A stretch of DNA of 8,618 nucleotides, taken from NCBI GenBank assembly GCA_035455185.1, contig DATIFQ010000266.1, positions 1 through 8,618 of the forward strand. The letters are read 5' to 3'. Origin of the DNA: JAEHDI01 sp035455185. Its GTDB lineage: Bacteria; Acidobacteriota; Terriglobia; Bryobacterales; Bryobacteraceae. The notes beneath the pieces were generated by a model. That model ran no database searches, was not told the origin of the DNA, and saw nothing but the letters and a program-made list of their open reading frames with translations. This document shows positions 1 to 6,098 of the stretch, piece after piece; position 1 is the stretch's first letter, and each line of letters begins with the position of its first letter. The position numbers were made by a program, and so were the translations under genes.

Positions 1-1043
1 TTCTGCTGCCAGAGCCGACCGTATTTCTTCTCCTCTTCGGGGATCATACGGTCCCAGACGCCCCATTCATCGACCAGCAGGCCGATCTTGCGTTGGGGAT
101 CGTAACCATCGAGAAGTGCGCGCTGCTGAACGACAGCCTGCTCCATCCGGGCGAATGAAGAAAGCTGCTCGTTCATATTCTCGACGGTGAACTTCGTTGG
201 TGTATCCCGGCCGCCCGAGTAGAAGTGCATCGCGAACCCGGAGACGTTGCGGTAGCTGCCGAGGCCATCCATAAAGCCGCGCGACCACGCGACATCATTG
301 CCGTTCGGTCCGCAAGCGATCAGGCAGGGTGACGTGCCGCCGAACTCGCGCATGTACATCGAGTAGCGGCGGTAGTGAGCGGCGTATTCACCGCCGGTCA
401 TATTTCCGCCACATCCCCAGTTCTCGTTGCCGACTCCCCAATAGCGCACGCGGAACGGCTCTGGCGAGCCGTTTGCGGCGCGCTCGCCGGAGAGGGTGCT
501 GCCGGAGGGGTAGTTGCAGTACTCAACCCAGTCGCGGAGTTCCTGTGGCGTACCGCTGCCCAGGTTTCCGGCGAGGTACGGCTCAGCGCCGATGAGGCGG
601 CAGAGCGCGATGAACTCGTGGGTCCCGAAGCTGTTGTCCTCGGTGTAGTTCCCCCAGTGAATATTCACGCGTCGCGGCCGCTTCGCCACCGGACCGATGC
701 CGTCCCGCCAGTGGTAGTCGTCGGCGAAGCACCCGCCCGGCCAACGAAGCACCGGAATCCCGAGCTCGCGAAGGTATTCGACGGCTTGTTTGCGGAAGCC
801 GTTGATGTTCGGAATTGGAGAGCCGTGTCCGACCCAAAGGCCGCCGTATATGCAGGTGCCGAGGTGCTCTGCAAAGTGCCCGTGCAACTCGGGACGGACC
901 ATGTCGATCTCCACATGCGGATGGATCTGGACGGATTCCTCCGTTGTGGCCATCGCGGGCGCCCGGCGGGCTGTGACGACGGTGAAGGTCGCAAGACTAG
1001 CCCGGGTCAGAAACGCACGTCTCGAAAAAGTGCTGTGGCTCAT
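1..1043 (-). CDS. GH51 alpha-L-arabinofuranosidase, Tat-exported, C-terminus outside window
   Basis: Open reading frame of 347 codons that starts at ATG 1043 and runs off the left edge without a stop. It is predicted to release terminal arabinofuranose from arabinoxylan or arabinan with a retaining mechanism. A twin-arginine signal (SRRAFL, residues 7-12, then a short hydrophobic stretch to about 25) predicts export as a folded protein. The (beta/alpha)8 barrel follows: RWPGGCFADDYHW at about 100-112, the acid/base glutamate E207 in YWGVGNEN, and the probable nucleophile E326 in VDEWG, both standard for GH51. GH51 enzymes are usually about 500 residues, so about 150 residues, mainly the beta-sandwich domain, should lie beyond base 1. 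The start is supported by GAGGAG (bases 1049-1054, minus strand) five bases upstream and by the Tat signal directly after it. The gene is divergent from the small secreted protein gene at 1244. Family call is firm; exact substrate is inferred. Confidence 0.93.
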   Translation of the reverse strand, partial: MSHSTFSRRAFLTRASLATFTVVTARRAPAMATTEESVQIHPHVEIDMVRPELHGHFAEHLGTCIYGGLWVGHGSPIPNINGFRKQAVEYLRELGIPVLRWPGGCFADDYHWRDGIGPVAKRPRRVNIHWGNYTEDNSFGTHEFIALCRLIGAEPYLAGNLGSGTPQELRDWVEYCNYPSGSTLSGERAANGSPEPFRVRYWGVGNENWGCGGNMTGGEYAAHYRRYSMYMREFGGTSPCLIACGPNGNDVAWSRGFMDGLGSYRNVSGFAMHFYSGGRDTPTKFTVENMNEQLSSFARMEQAVVQQRALLDGYDPQRKIGLLVDEWGVWDRMIPEEEKKYGRLWQQ

Positions 1044-1067
1044 GACGGCTCCTCGCAGCAGGTTTGT

Positions 1068-1149
1068 CACTCGTGCCCACCCGTTTCCACCGACGAGTGG
1101 CCGGGAGATCCATCTTAACTCGCCAAAGTGCGCCAAAGTTCGCCACTCG
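1068..1149. repeat. Inverted-repeat hexamers CACTCG/CGAGTG, three copies
   Basis: CACTCG occurs at 1068-1073 and 1144-1149, and its complement CGAGTG at 1094-1099. The first pair extends to a 7-base inverted repeat (CACTCGT 1068-1074 with ACGAGTG 1093-1099, 18 bases apart). The second pair extends to 8 bases (CGAGTGGC 1094-1101 with GCCACTCG 1142-1149, 40 bases apart). They may be half-sites for a regulator shared by the divergent genes, but the copies are short and chance is possible. Confidence 0.35.
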
Positions 1150-1150
1150 A
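1121..1150. repeat. Three 10-base direct repeats, CGCCAAAGTK type
   Basis: Two near-identical 10-mers, CGCCAAAGTG (1121-1130) and CGCCAAAGTT (1131-1140), are followed by a third degenerate unit, CGCCACTCGA (1141-1150), that shares only the first five bases. The period is close to one DNA helical turn, so a protein bound to each unit would sit on the same face of the helix. The array lies 78-107 bases upstream of the GH51 start and 94-123 bases upstream of the small secreted protein start. An operator role is inferred from position and spacing only. Confidence 0.55.
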
Positions 1151-1226
1151 ACGACGGCGACCCTTTTCTTCCTGGCACCACATGATAGTGGGGTTAGTAT
1201 GATTATGGACATTATTCGTAACTAAC

Positions 1227-1234
1227 AAAAGGAG
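1227..1234 (+). promoter_or_regulatory. Strong Shine-Dalgarno site for the small secreted protein
   Basis: AAAAGGAG at 1227-1234 is nine bases before the ATG at 1244. It fixes the start at the double ATG 1244/1247; the first ATG is preferred, though initiation at the second would change the protein by only one methionine. Confidence 0.75.
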
Positions 1235-1243
1235 AAACGGACG

Positions 1244-1561
1244 ATGATGAAGAAGATTGCGCTGCTCTTCGTGGTGATGGCCTTGTCGGTGGCATTTGCC
1301 GAGACCTACAAGGTCAGCTTGTGGCAGCCTGCATTGCTGGGTGAAACGGAACTGAAGGCTGGCAACTACAAGGTCGACGTCACGAACTCGAAGGTCGTGT
1401 TCACGCAGGGCAAGAACGCGGTCGCCGAATCCCCGGTGCGAGTCGAAAAGGCCGAGCAGACGTTCAATAAGTCCCTGGTCCGATACGAGAACGAGAACGG
1501 AAAATACCGGATTCGGGAAATCCGGATCGGCGGCACGAACATGATCGTTGTTGTGAACTAA
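1244..1561 (+). CDS. Small secreted beta-rich protein of unknown function
   Basis: A 105-residue protein with a clear Sec signal peptide: lysines at 3-4, a hydrophobic core at 5-18 and a probable cleavage after AFA at residue 19. The mature part of about 86 residues starts ETYKVSLWQP, has alternating polar and hydrophobic residues typical of beta strands, contains ELKAGNYKVDV near 37-47, and ends in a hydrophobic strand, MIVVVN. There is no cysteine in the mature part, no lipobox and no catalytic motif that I recognise. Similar short proteins (signal, then a TELKxGxYKV-like motif, then an IRxGGTN-like end) are, from memory, common in Acidobacteriota genomes and have no assigned function. The strong ribosome binding site and the excellent terminator suggest a discrete, well-expressed monocistronic transcript. 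It may be a periplasmic or surface protein; its role is not known. Confidence 0.85.
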   Translation: MMKKIALLFVVMALSVAFAETYKVSLWQPALLGETELKAGNYKVDVTNSKVVFTQGKNAVAESPVRVEKAEQTFNKSLVRYENENGKYRIREIRIGGTNMIVVVN

Positions 1562-1586
1562 TACCTCTTCCTCCTCAAACACATAG

Positions 1587-1629
1587 GGGGGGCTCCGGGG
1601 CGGCAACCTCGGGGCTCCCCTTTTGTTTT
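1587..1629 (+). terminator. Rho-independent terminator after the small secreted protein gene
   Basis: Bases 1587-1600 (six G, CTCC, four G) pair along their full length with 1607-1620, giving a 14-base-pair stem that includes a few G-U pairs and no mismatch, around a six-base loop CGGCAA. The stem is followed directly by TTTTGTTTT (1621-1629). The T-tract is on the plus-strand side, so it terminates the secreted protein transcript. The other side has no T-run, so it is a weak terminator at best for the converging deacetylase gene. Confidence 0.93.
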
Positions 1630-1637
1630 ACGGGGCC

Positions 1638-2399
1638 TCACAGGTCTAGGTAGTTCACGAGGTGGATTTGCTCTTCCTCGATCGTACGGCGGGTTTCGGG
1701 GGAGGTAAGCGCCTCCAGTTCACGCACTCGGCTCTCCTTGAGGCGCGTGTGCGCCCGGCGGAGGTCGTCTTCGCAGAAGCCCGGATGGCACATGAACTCG
1801 GTAGAACCGCTACCGAGCCTTTTCAGGCATCGGACGAGTTCCGCCGTTCCGAAACGGCCGGTCAAAGAGAAGCCGGCGAAGTGATCGGTCGTGCGAGAGC
1901 CGCCGCGGCGGAGTTTCCACTCGAGCAGGCTGCCCAAGACGGGAACCGGGAGCGGTTTTCGGACCCATGGAATTCCAAACTCCCTGGAAACCCCCGCGAC
2001 TGCTGCCATCACGGCGGGTAGCAGGTGCGTGTGCTTATGGGTGTCCAGGTGAGTGGGGCGGATGCCGGCGGCGAGTAGCTTGCGGAGCTGCGCGGCGAGC
2101 TCTTCGTGAACGGACAGACGGCCCAGCCCGACGGTGCGAACTAGCTCCGGCACGCTTGCGGGGAGCAGCCGGCGCGAGTCCGAAACGGATTCGCCTCCGA
2201 TCAACACGAGATGACAGCCGATATCCAGAGATGGATTCTCTCGGGCAAGCTGGAGGGCGTTGTCAAAAGCGGCTCCGTTGGCCATGAGCGTGGTGGCGGT
2301 CAGGATTCCGTTGCGGTGGGCTTCCACGATGCCCCGATTGACGTCGGCCGTGAAGCCGAAGTCGTCGGCGTTGACTATTAGGAAACGCGGAGATCTCAA
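1638..2399 (-). CDS. YdjC/ChbG/HpnK-family carbohydrate deacetylase
   Basis: A 253-residue protein of the YdjC family, metal-dependent deacetylases that remove N-acetyl groups from sugars (ChbG acts on diacetylchitobiose; HpnK relatives occur in hopanoid clusters). Visible motifs: NADDFG at residues 10-15 with the metal-ligand aspartates D12/D13, GCHLVL with H63, HLDTHKHTH at 117-125 with further ligand histidines, and MCHPG at 203-207. No signal peptide or membrane segment is seen, so it is probably cytoplasmic. The start is TTG at 2399, chosen because NADDFG must lie near the N-terminus in this family; TTG overlaps the stop of the MCE gene (TTGA, 2399-2396) and no good ribosome binding site is seen, which points to translational coupling. 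It is last in the mlaEFD operon, suggesting a lipid-linked or envelope sugar substrate, but the actual substrate cannot be read from the sequence. Confidence 0.88.
   Translation of the reverse strand: MRSPRFLIVNADDFGFTADVNRGIVEAHRNGILTATTLMANGAAFDNALQLARENPSLDIGCHLVLIGGESVSDSRRLLPASVPELVRTVGLGRLSVHEELAAQLRKLLAAGIRPTHLDTHKHTHLLPAVMAAVAGVSREFGIPWVRKPLPVPVLGSLLEWKLRRGGSRTTDHFAGFSLTGRFGTAELVRCLKRLGSGSTEFMCHPGFCEDDLRRAHTRLKESRVRELEALTSPETRRTIEEEQIHLVNYLDL
2396..2399 (-). promoter_or_regulatory. TTGA stop/start overlap coupling mlaD and the deacetylase
   Basis: On the minus strand TTGA contains the TTG start of the deacetylase and the TGA stop of the MCE gene. With no clear Shine-Dalgarno sequence ahead, re-initiation by ribosomes finishing mlaD is the likely mode of translation. 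Confidence 0.7.
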
Positions 2400-3469
2400 A
2401 ACAGCGCCAGCTTGATGCGCAGGAATTTCTTCGGGTTCGCGCGAAAATCTTTGAGCAGACCATTCATCTCCCGGCTGACGCCGTCCAGGGACTCATACAG
2501 GCTGGGATTGACCATAAGCTGGCCAAGAGTACCTTGGCCGGAGTTGATCTTGTCCATGGTGTCCTCGAGTTTAGCGATGGTGCTCTGGATCTGCTGATGG
2601 AGCTTCTCGTCCTTGAGCAGCTTTCCGACCGTACCCTTCCCCGCGTTCAGATCTTCGGTGAGGCGCCGCAGTTCGGCGACGGTCTTCCGGGCTTCATCGT
2701 AAAGGGCGGGATCTTTGATGAACTTGCCGGCGGTACCCTGCCCCTCCTGGACCTCAGTCATGAGCGAGTCGAGCCGCTGCACCGTCCCGCGGACTTCGTT
2801 GTACAGGCTCTCGTCGTAGAGCAACCGGCCGACTGTGCCCTGACCACTGCTGATCGCCGCGGCCACTTTCTCGGTCTCGGCGACGGTGCCGGTCAGCTTG
2901 TTATAAAACTCTTCGTCCACGAGCAGCTTGCCGATCGTGCCCTTCCCCTTCTCAATCTCGCTGACCATGCTGTCGATTCGTTTCAGCAGCGAACGCGCGG
3001 CGACCATCACGTCGTAACCGGACTGAACGACCTCGTCAAACTCGCTGACGTCTTTGGCCGGAATCTCGCCGCCGTCCTTCACCACATCGTTGCTCCTGCC
3101 CATCCTGATATTGATGTACTTCGTTCCGAGAACGTTTTCGGCGCTGATGGCCGCCTCGGAGTCGACCGGAATCGTTGACAACTTTGAGGAATCCACCGAC
3201 AAGTCGATGCGGACGGCACGGCGCGGGACCTTCGAGCCAGATAGTTCGACTTTGACGACATCGCCAATGACGATGCCGTTCAGCCGGACTGGGGCGCCGA
3301 CCGCCAATGCGGCCGAATCGTCCAGGTACGTGTGAAGTATAGCCTTACGGGCAAACAGTTTCTTCGTGCCGGTAAGCAGGAAGATCAGCACCGCCAGCAC
3401 GAACATGGCGGCGATCGCCATCACGCCGACCCTCAGTTGGGCCCACTTCACTTTCTTCGCCGAAGGCAT
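2396..3469 (-). CDS. mlaD: MlaD-like MCE-domain lipid-transport protein with 34-residue repeats
   Basis: A 357-residue MCE protein, the periplasmic substrate-binding part of an Mla-type lipid ABC transporter. It has a short basic cytoplasmic N-terminus, one membrane anchor at about residues 14-33, and one MCE domain at about 43-125 (AVGAPVRLNGIVIGDV, then ENVLGTKYINIRMG). MCE domains of this type assemble into hexameric rings. After the domain comes a long, probably helical region holding five GxGTxG motifs at 175, 209, 243, 277 and 311, an exact period of 34 residues. Each is followed by a segment like KLLxDExLY and a helix rich in hydrophobic heptads. E. coli MlaD is about 183 residues; the extra length is this repeat tail, a form seen in other MCE proteins. 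ATG at 3469 has AGGA a few bases upstream and lies 11 bases after the mlaF stop. The MCE call is firm; lipid identity and transport direction are not readable. Confidence 0.93.
   Translation of the reverse strand: MPSAKKVKWAQLRVGVMAIAAMFVLAVLIFLLTGTKKLFARKAILHTYLDDSAALAVGAPVRLNGIVIGDVVKVELSGSKVPRRAVRIDLSVDSSKLSTIPVDSEAAISAENVLGTKYINIRMGRSNDVVKDGGEIPAKDVSEFDEVVQSGYDVMVAARSLLKRIDSMVSEIEKGKGTIGKLLVDEEFYNKLTGTVAETEKVAAAISSGQGTVGRLLYDESLYNEVRGTVQRLDSLMTEVQEGQGTAGKFIKDPALYDEARKTVAELRRLTEDLNAGKGTVGKLLKDEKLHQQIQSTIAKLEDTMDKINSGQGTLGQLMVNPSLYESLDGVSREMNGLLKDFRANPKKFLRIKLALF
2435..2947 (-). repeat. Five tandem 102-base repeats inside mlaD
   Basis: In-frame repeat array encoding residues 175 to about 345 of the MCE protein. 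Five GxGTxG motifs (GKGTIG, GQGTVG, GQGTAG, GKGTVG, GQGTLG) are spaced by exactly 34 codons with no insertion or deletion. The DNA copies have diverged, so it is an old protein-level repeat rather than a recent tandem duplication. The predicted coiled or helical tail could extend the MCE ring across the periplasm. Confidence 0.85.
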
Positions 3470-3480
3470 CGTTTTCCTGT

Positions 3481-4305
3481 CTACTGTTGCTTCACGAACT
3501 TGGCTATGTAGGGATCCTGAGAAGCCTCGAGTTCGGCACGGCTTCCCTCAAACACCTTCTGTCCTTCGCGGAGAACCATGAATTTCGTCAGATGGTCCAC
3601 GCGGCGCCCGTTGTTCGCGGCGGGCGCCAGCATGCCGCTTTTCGGATTGTAACGGAAATCTGCCAGCCAGGCGCCGTCCTGGTACCGGTGAGTGACGATC
3701 ACCGTGGTCGCATTTCTCAAATCGCGTTCCTTAATGATGAGGGAGACGATCGTGTGGGACGTGATCGGATCAAGGCCGGCCGTCGGAGAATCGTACAGGA
3801 TTAGCGCTGGTTCGGTAACCACGGCCCGCGCAATTCCGACGCGGCGGCGCATGCCACCCGAGAGCTCACTGGGAAACTTATCGAGCGTGTGCTCGAGTTC
3901 GACGAACCGAAGCGCCTCCTCGACGCGCGGCCGCACCTCGTCGGGAGGGAACGTCAGAATACGTTGATTGAGAAGAGGATACGCCACGTTCTCCTCGATG
4001 GTGAGCGAATCGAACAGGCCTCCCTCCTGAAAGAGCACGCCCACCCGGGCCCGCATGTCAAAAAGCTCGGCTTCCTTCAGGCCGGTTATATCCTTGCCGA
4101 AGACGATCACCCGTCCCGAGTCCGGCTTGACCAGCCCGAGTGCTGTCTTCAGTAGCAAGGTCTTGCCGCTGCCGGCGGCGCCAAGAATGACACAGCTCTG
4201 TCCCACGGTGATGTTAAAAGAGACGTTTTCAAGCGCAGGAGTGTCCTCAAATGACAGCGACACTCGATCGAAGGAGAGGACGGATTGGTCGGCGCCGGGA
4301 TGCAT
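3481..4305 (-). CDS. mlaF: MlaF-like ABC transporter ATP-binding protein
   Basis: A 274-residue cytoplasmic ATPase that would power the MlaE permease. Motifs: Walker A GAAGSGKT at 42-49, Q-loop Q93 in LFQEGGLFDS, signature LSGGM at 148-152, Walker B ALILYD ending at D172, D-loop GLDP at 177-180 and the H-loop histidine H206 in VTHR. The residue after the Walker B aspartate is serine 173 (YDSPTAGLDP), where active ABC ATPases usually have the catalytic glutamate. A stretch of about 25 residues after the H-loop (about 213-239) is longer than in typical MlaF. The start is set at ATG 4305, seven bases after the mlaE stop. The frame stays open far upstream, but that part is a shadow of mlaE; a TTG at 4326 overlapping mlaE and preceded by GAGG is a possible alternative start. 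Family is firm, catalytic competence is open. Confidence 0.92.
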   Translation of the reverse strand: MHPGADQSVLSFDRVSLSFEDTPALENVSFNITVGQSCVILGAAGSGKTLLLKTALGLVKPDSGRVIVFGKDITGLKEAELFDMRARVGVLFQEGGLFDSLTIEENVAYPLLNQRILTFPPDEVRPRVEEALRFVELEHTLDKFPSELSGGMRRRVGIARAVVTEPALILYDSPTAGLDPITSHTIVSLIIKERDLRNATTVIVTHRYQDGAWLADFRYNPKSGMLAPAANNGRRVDHLTKFMVLREGQKVFEGSRAELEASQDPYIAKFVKQQ

Positions 4306-4312
4306 CGTCTGT

Positions 4313-5101
4313 TCAGAGGTTGACAAAAAACCTCGTGATGAAGAAGTCAAGCACGAAGATCCACACCGAGGCCACCACGACGGCGCGGGTCGTCGAACGT
4401 CCCACGCCCTGGGTCCCCCCGGTCGTTTGCATGCCAAAGTGGCATCCCACCAGCGCCACGATGAACGCGTACACGAACGGCTTGAGAAGGCCCTGGAAAA
4501 TGTCGCTGTAGACAATCGCCTGCCAGGCGCTGTTCCAATACTGCGCGGGAGTCATCTTGAGAAGGGCGAGGGCGATCAGAAAGCCGCCGAACATGCCGAG
4601 GAAGTCAGCGATGATTGTCAGTAGCGGCAGGACAGTACATGTGGCAATGAGGCGTGGGGTGACGAGCTTCTGGATCGGGTCTGTGCCGAGCGCGCGCATG
4701 GCGTCGATCTGCTCGGTCACTTTCATGGAGCCGAGTTCGCTGGCCATCCCGGAAGAATTGCGTCCCGCGACCATCAGCGATGTGAGTACGGGGCCAAGCT
4801 CGCGGACGATGCTGATTGTCACGAGTTCGCCGGTCTTTCCGACAGCGCCATACTGGGAGAGCGCCTTGGACATCTGCAACGCCATGACAGCGCCGGTGAA
4901 GAAGCCGGTCAGGATGACAATGGGCAGACTCCCCACGCCGATGATGTCCATCTGGAGGAAGATGTCGTCGGCGTAATGGGGCCGGCGGATGACGTTCCGG
5001 ATCGCCTTTCCCGACAGTACCAGGAATTCCTGTACCGACAGGACTGGCTGTTTCAGCAGGTCCAGCAAACCGTGTGTTCCCCGAATTTTCGATGCTACCA
5101 T
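4313..5101 (-). CDS. mlaE: MlaE-like ABC transporter permease
   Basis: A 262-residue integral membrane protein of the MlaE permease family. Hydrophobic segments at about residues 55-78, 150-185 (probably two), 205-222 and 239-259 fit the usual five or so membrane helices. The family hallmark is clear: RELGPVLTSLMVAGR (100-114), then ASELGSMKVTEQIDAMRALG at 120-139, the cytoplasmic coupling region that contacts the ATPase. The length matches E. coli MlaE (about 260). ATG 5101 is chosen because it gives the usual N-terminal length; the frame is open further upstream, but that sequence is the complement of the divergent hydrolase gene. The ribosome binding site is weak (an AGG four bases before ATG). 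It is first in the operon, and its promoter must lie inside or next to the hydrolase gene, since only 21 bases separate the starts. Confidence 0.94.
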   Translation of the reverse strand: MVASKIRGTHGLLDLLKQPVLSVQEFLVLSGKAIRNVIRRPHYADDIFLQMDIIGVGSLPIVILTGFFTGAVMALQMSKALSQYGAVGKTGELVTISIVRELGPVLTSLMVAGRNSSGMASELGSMKVTEQIDAMRALGTDPIQKLVTPRLIATCTVLPLLTIIADFLGMFGGFLIALALLKMTPAQYWNSAWQAIVYSDIFQGLLKPFVYAFIVALVGCHFGMQTTGGTQGVGRSTTRAVVVASVWIFVLDFFITRFFVNL

Positions 5102-5122
5102 ACAACCTGCGAGCTGAACCCC
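5102..5122. promoter_or_regulatory. 21-base divergent gap between mlaE and the P1 hydrolase
   Basis: Only 21 bases separate the two start codons, too few for two full promoters. At least one promoter must lie within the opposite coding region. I see no convincing -35/-10 pair here; the gap is an arrangement to note rather than a defined promoter. Confidence 0.4.
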
Positions 5123-6082
5123 GTGAAAGGATTGACTGATATCCCCGGAATTCGTGTCGGCCACGCGTCCGATTTCGAGGCGCTGACGGGCTGTACGGTG
5201 GTCCTTTGCGAGGCTGGCGCGGTAGCCGGTGCTGACATTCGTGGCTCGGCAGCCGGCACCGAAGAGTTCCAGGTGATGAATCCGATGCACGTCGCCGAGA
5301 CAGTGCATGGCGTCGTGCTGGCTGGCGGGAGCGCGTTCGGCTTGGAGGCTGCGGCCGGCGTGCGGCGATACCTGGAACGGCGAGGTGTCGGTTTCGAAAC
5401 GAGGGCGGCTCGGGTCCCGATTGTTCCCTGCGCGATCCTCTATGACCTAGCCCTGGGCCGGCCGGATGTTCGTCCCACACGCGAGATGGGTGAGTCGACC
5501 GCGGCGGTGGCGCACGATGGGCCGGTCGAGGAAGGCGCGGTGGGCGCGGGGACTGGCGCGTCGGTCGGCAAGCTGTTCGGCATGAGCCGGGCGATGAAAT
5601 CCGGGCTGGGGTCCGCCACCGTCCCGCTGAGCGGAGTTTACGGTGGTGTGCTCGTCTCCGCTCTCGCGGTGGTGAACGCCTTCGGAGACGTGAGGAACCC
5701 GGAAACCGGTCAGCTCGTGGCGGGAGCCCGGCGGTCGTCGGAAAGTTTGGAGCTGGCCGATACCGCCCGCGAGATGAAATGCGGGGCCCGCGGCGGGTTC
5801 CAAGGCGGAAATACGACGTTGGTCGTGGTGGCCACGAATGCCAGGCTCACCAAAGTGCAGGTGACGAAACTCGCGCAACTCGCGCAGAACGGCGTCGCGC
5901 GGGCAATCTCGCCCTCTCACACAATGGTGGACGGCGACCTGGTGATCGCCCTCTCGATTGGCGCCTGGGATGCCGACGTGGACGCGCTGGGTGTGGCCGC
6001 AAACGAGGCGACAGCGCAGGCGGTTGTGCGTGCCGCGAGGCTGGCTCCGGGCCTGGGCGGCTTGCCGGGGCTCAGAGGATAG
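5123..6082 (+). CDS. P1-family (DmpA/NylC/ThnT-type) self-cleaving N-terminal-nucleophile hydrolase
   Basis: A 319-residue member of peptidase family S58/P1, which includes the aminopeptidase DmpA, beta-peptidases, the nylon-oligomer hydrolase NylC and the pantetheine hydrolase ThnT. They mature by self-cleavage and use the new N-terminal Ser or Thr as nucleophile. The N-terminal TDIPGIRVGHA (residues 5-15), the glycine-rich LAGGSAFGLEAA (67-77) and GVYGGV are family features. The likely cleavage site is N230-T231 in GGNTTLVVV, which would leave chains of about 230 and 89 residues. Thr rather than Ser resembles NylC and ThnT more than DmpA (Gly-Ser). No signal peptide is seen, so it is probably cytoplasmic. 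GTG 5123 is taken as start because the family begins a few residues before TDIPG; TTG 5132 is an alternative. It ends 16 bases from the end of the converging NYN gene. Substrate unknown. Confidence 0.9.
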   Translation: MKGLTDIPGIRVGHASDFEALTGCTVVLCEAGAVAGADIRGSAAGTEEFQVMNPMHVAETVHGVVLAGGSAFGLEAAAGVRRYLERRGVGFETRAARVPIVPCAILYDLALGRPDVRPTREMGESTAAVAHDGPVEEGAVGAGTGASVGKLFGMSRAMKSGLGSATVPLSGVYGGVLVSALAVVNAFGDVRNPETGQLVAGARRSSESLELADTAREMKCGARGGFQGGNTTLVVVATNARLTKVQVTKLAQLAQNGVARAISPSHTMVDGDLVIALSIGAWDADVDALGVAANEATAQAVVRAARLAPGLGGLPGLRG

Positions 6083-6098
6083 TCGAGCGGACGCCGCG

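Larger units (their letters stand above)
1044..1243. promoter_or_regulatory. Divergent intergenic control region
   Basis: This 200-base gap separates two divergent genes and must hold the promoter for the plus-strand small secreted protein and probably that for the minus-strand GH51 gene. It contains direct and inverted repeats (listed separately). A possible -10 hexamer for the plus-strand gene is TATGAT at 1198-1203, one mismatch from consensus. The only -35 candidate seen, CTGGCA at 1172-1177, is poor and too far away (20 bases), so the promoter is not settled. The plus-strand part from 1183 to 1230 is more AT-rich than its surroundings, as expected near a promoter. Confidence 0.5.

Noticed and set aside
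375..1118. 247-codon plus-strand open frame opposite the GH51 gene
   Set aside because: It is the complement of a clearly conserved glycosidase with both catalytic motifs; its translation has no recognisable domain. GC-rich codon bias leaves the opposite strand open.
1171..1185. Possible sigma-54 promoter beginning CTGGCAC
   Set aside because: The -24-like element is present, but the -12 GC/TTGC element is missing at the required spacing.
2534..3178. 214-codon plus-strand open frame opposite mlaD
   Set aside because: Its apparent repeats (EQLxDRxLP-like) merely mirror the 102-base repeat of the MCE gene on the other strand.
4306..4515. 70-codon upstream extension of the MlaF frame
   Set aside because: It overlaps mlaE fully, is Arg/Ser/Trp-rich and unlike any ATPase N-terminus; ATG 4305 fits the family length.
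4976..5122. 49-codon N-terminal extension of the P1 hydrolase
   Set aside because: It overlaps the 5' end of mlaE on the other strand, and family members begin just before the TDIPG motif.
6083..6098. Search for a terminator between the converging hydrolase and NYN genes
   Set aside because: The gap is 16 bases and shows no hairpin with a T-run.
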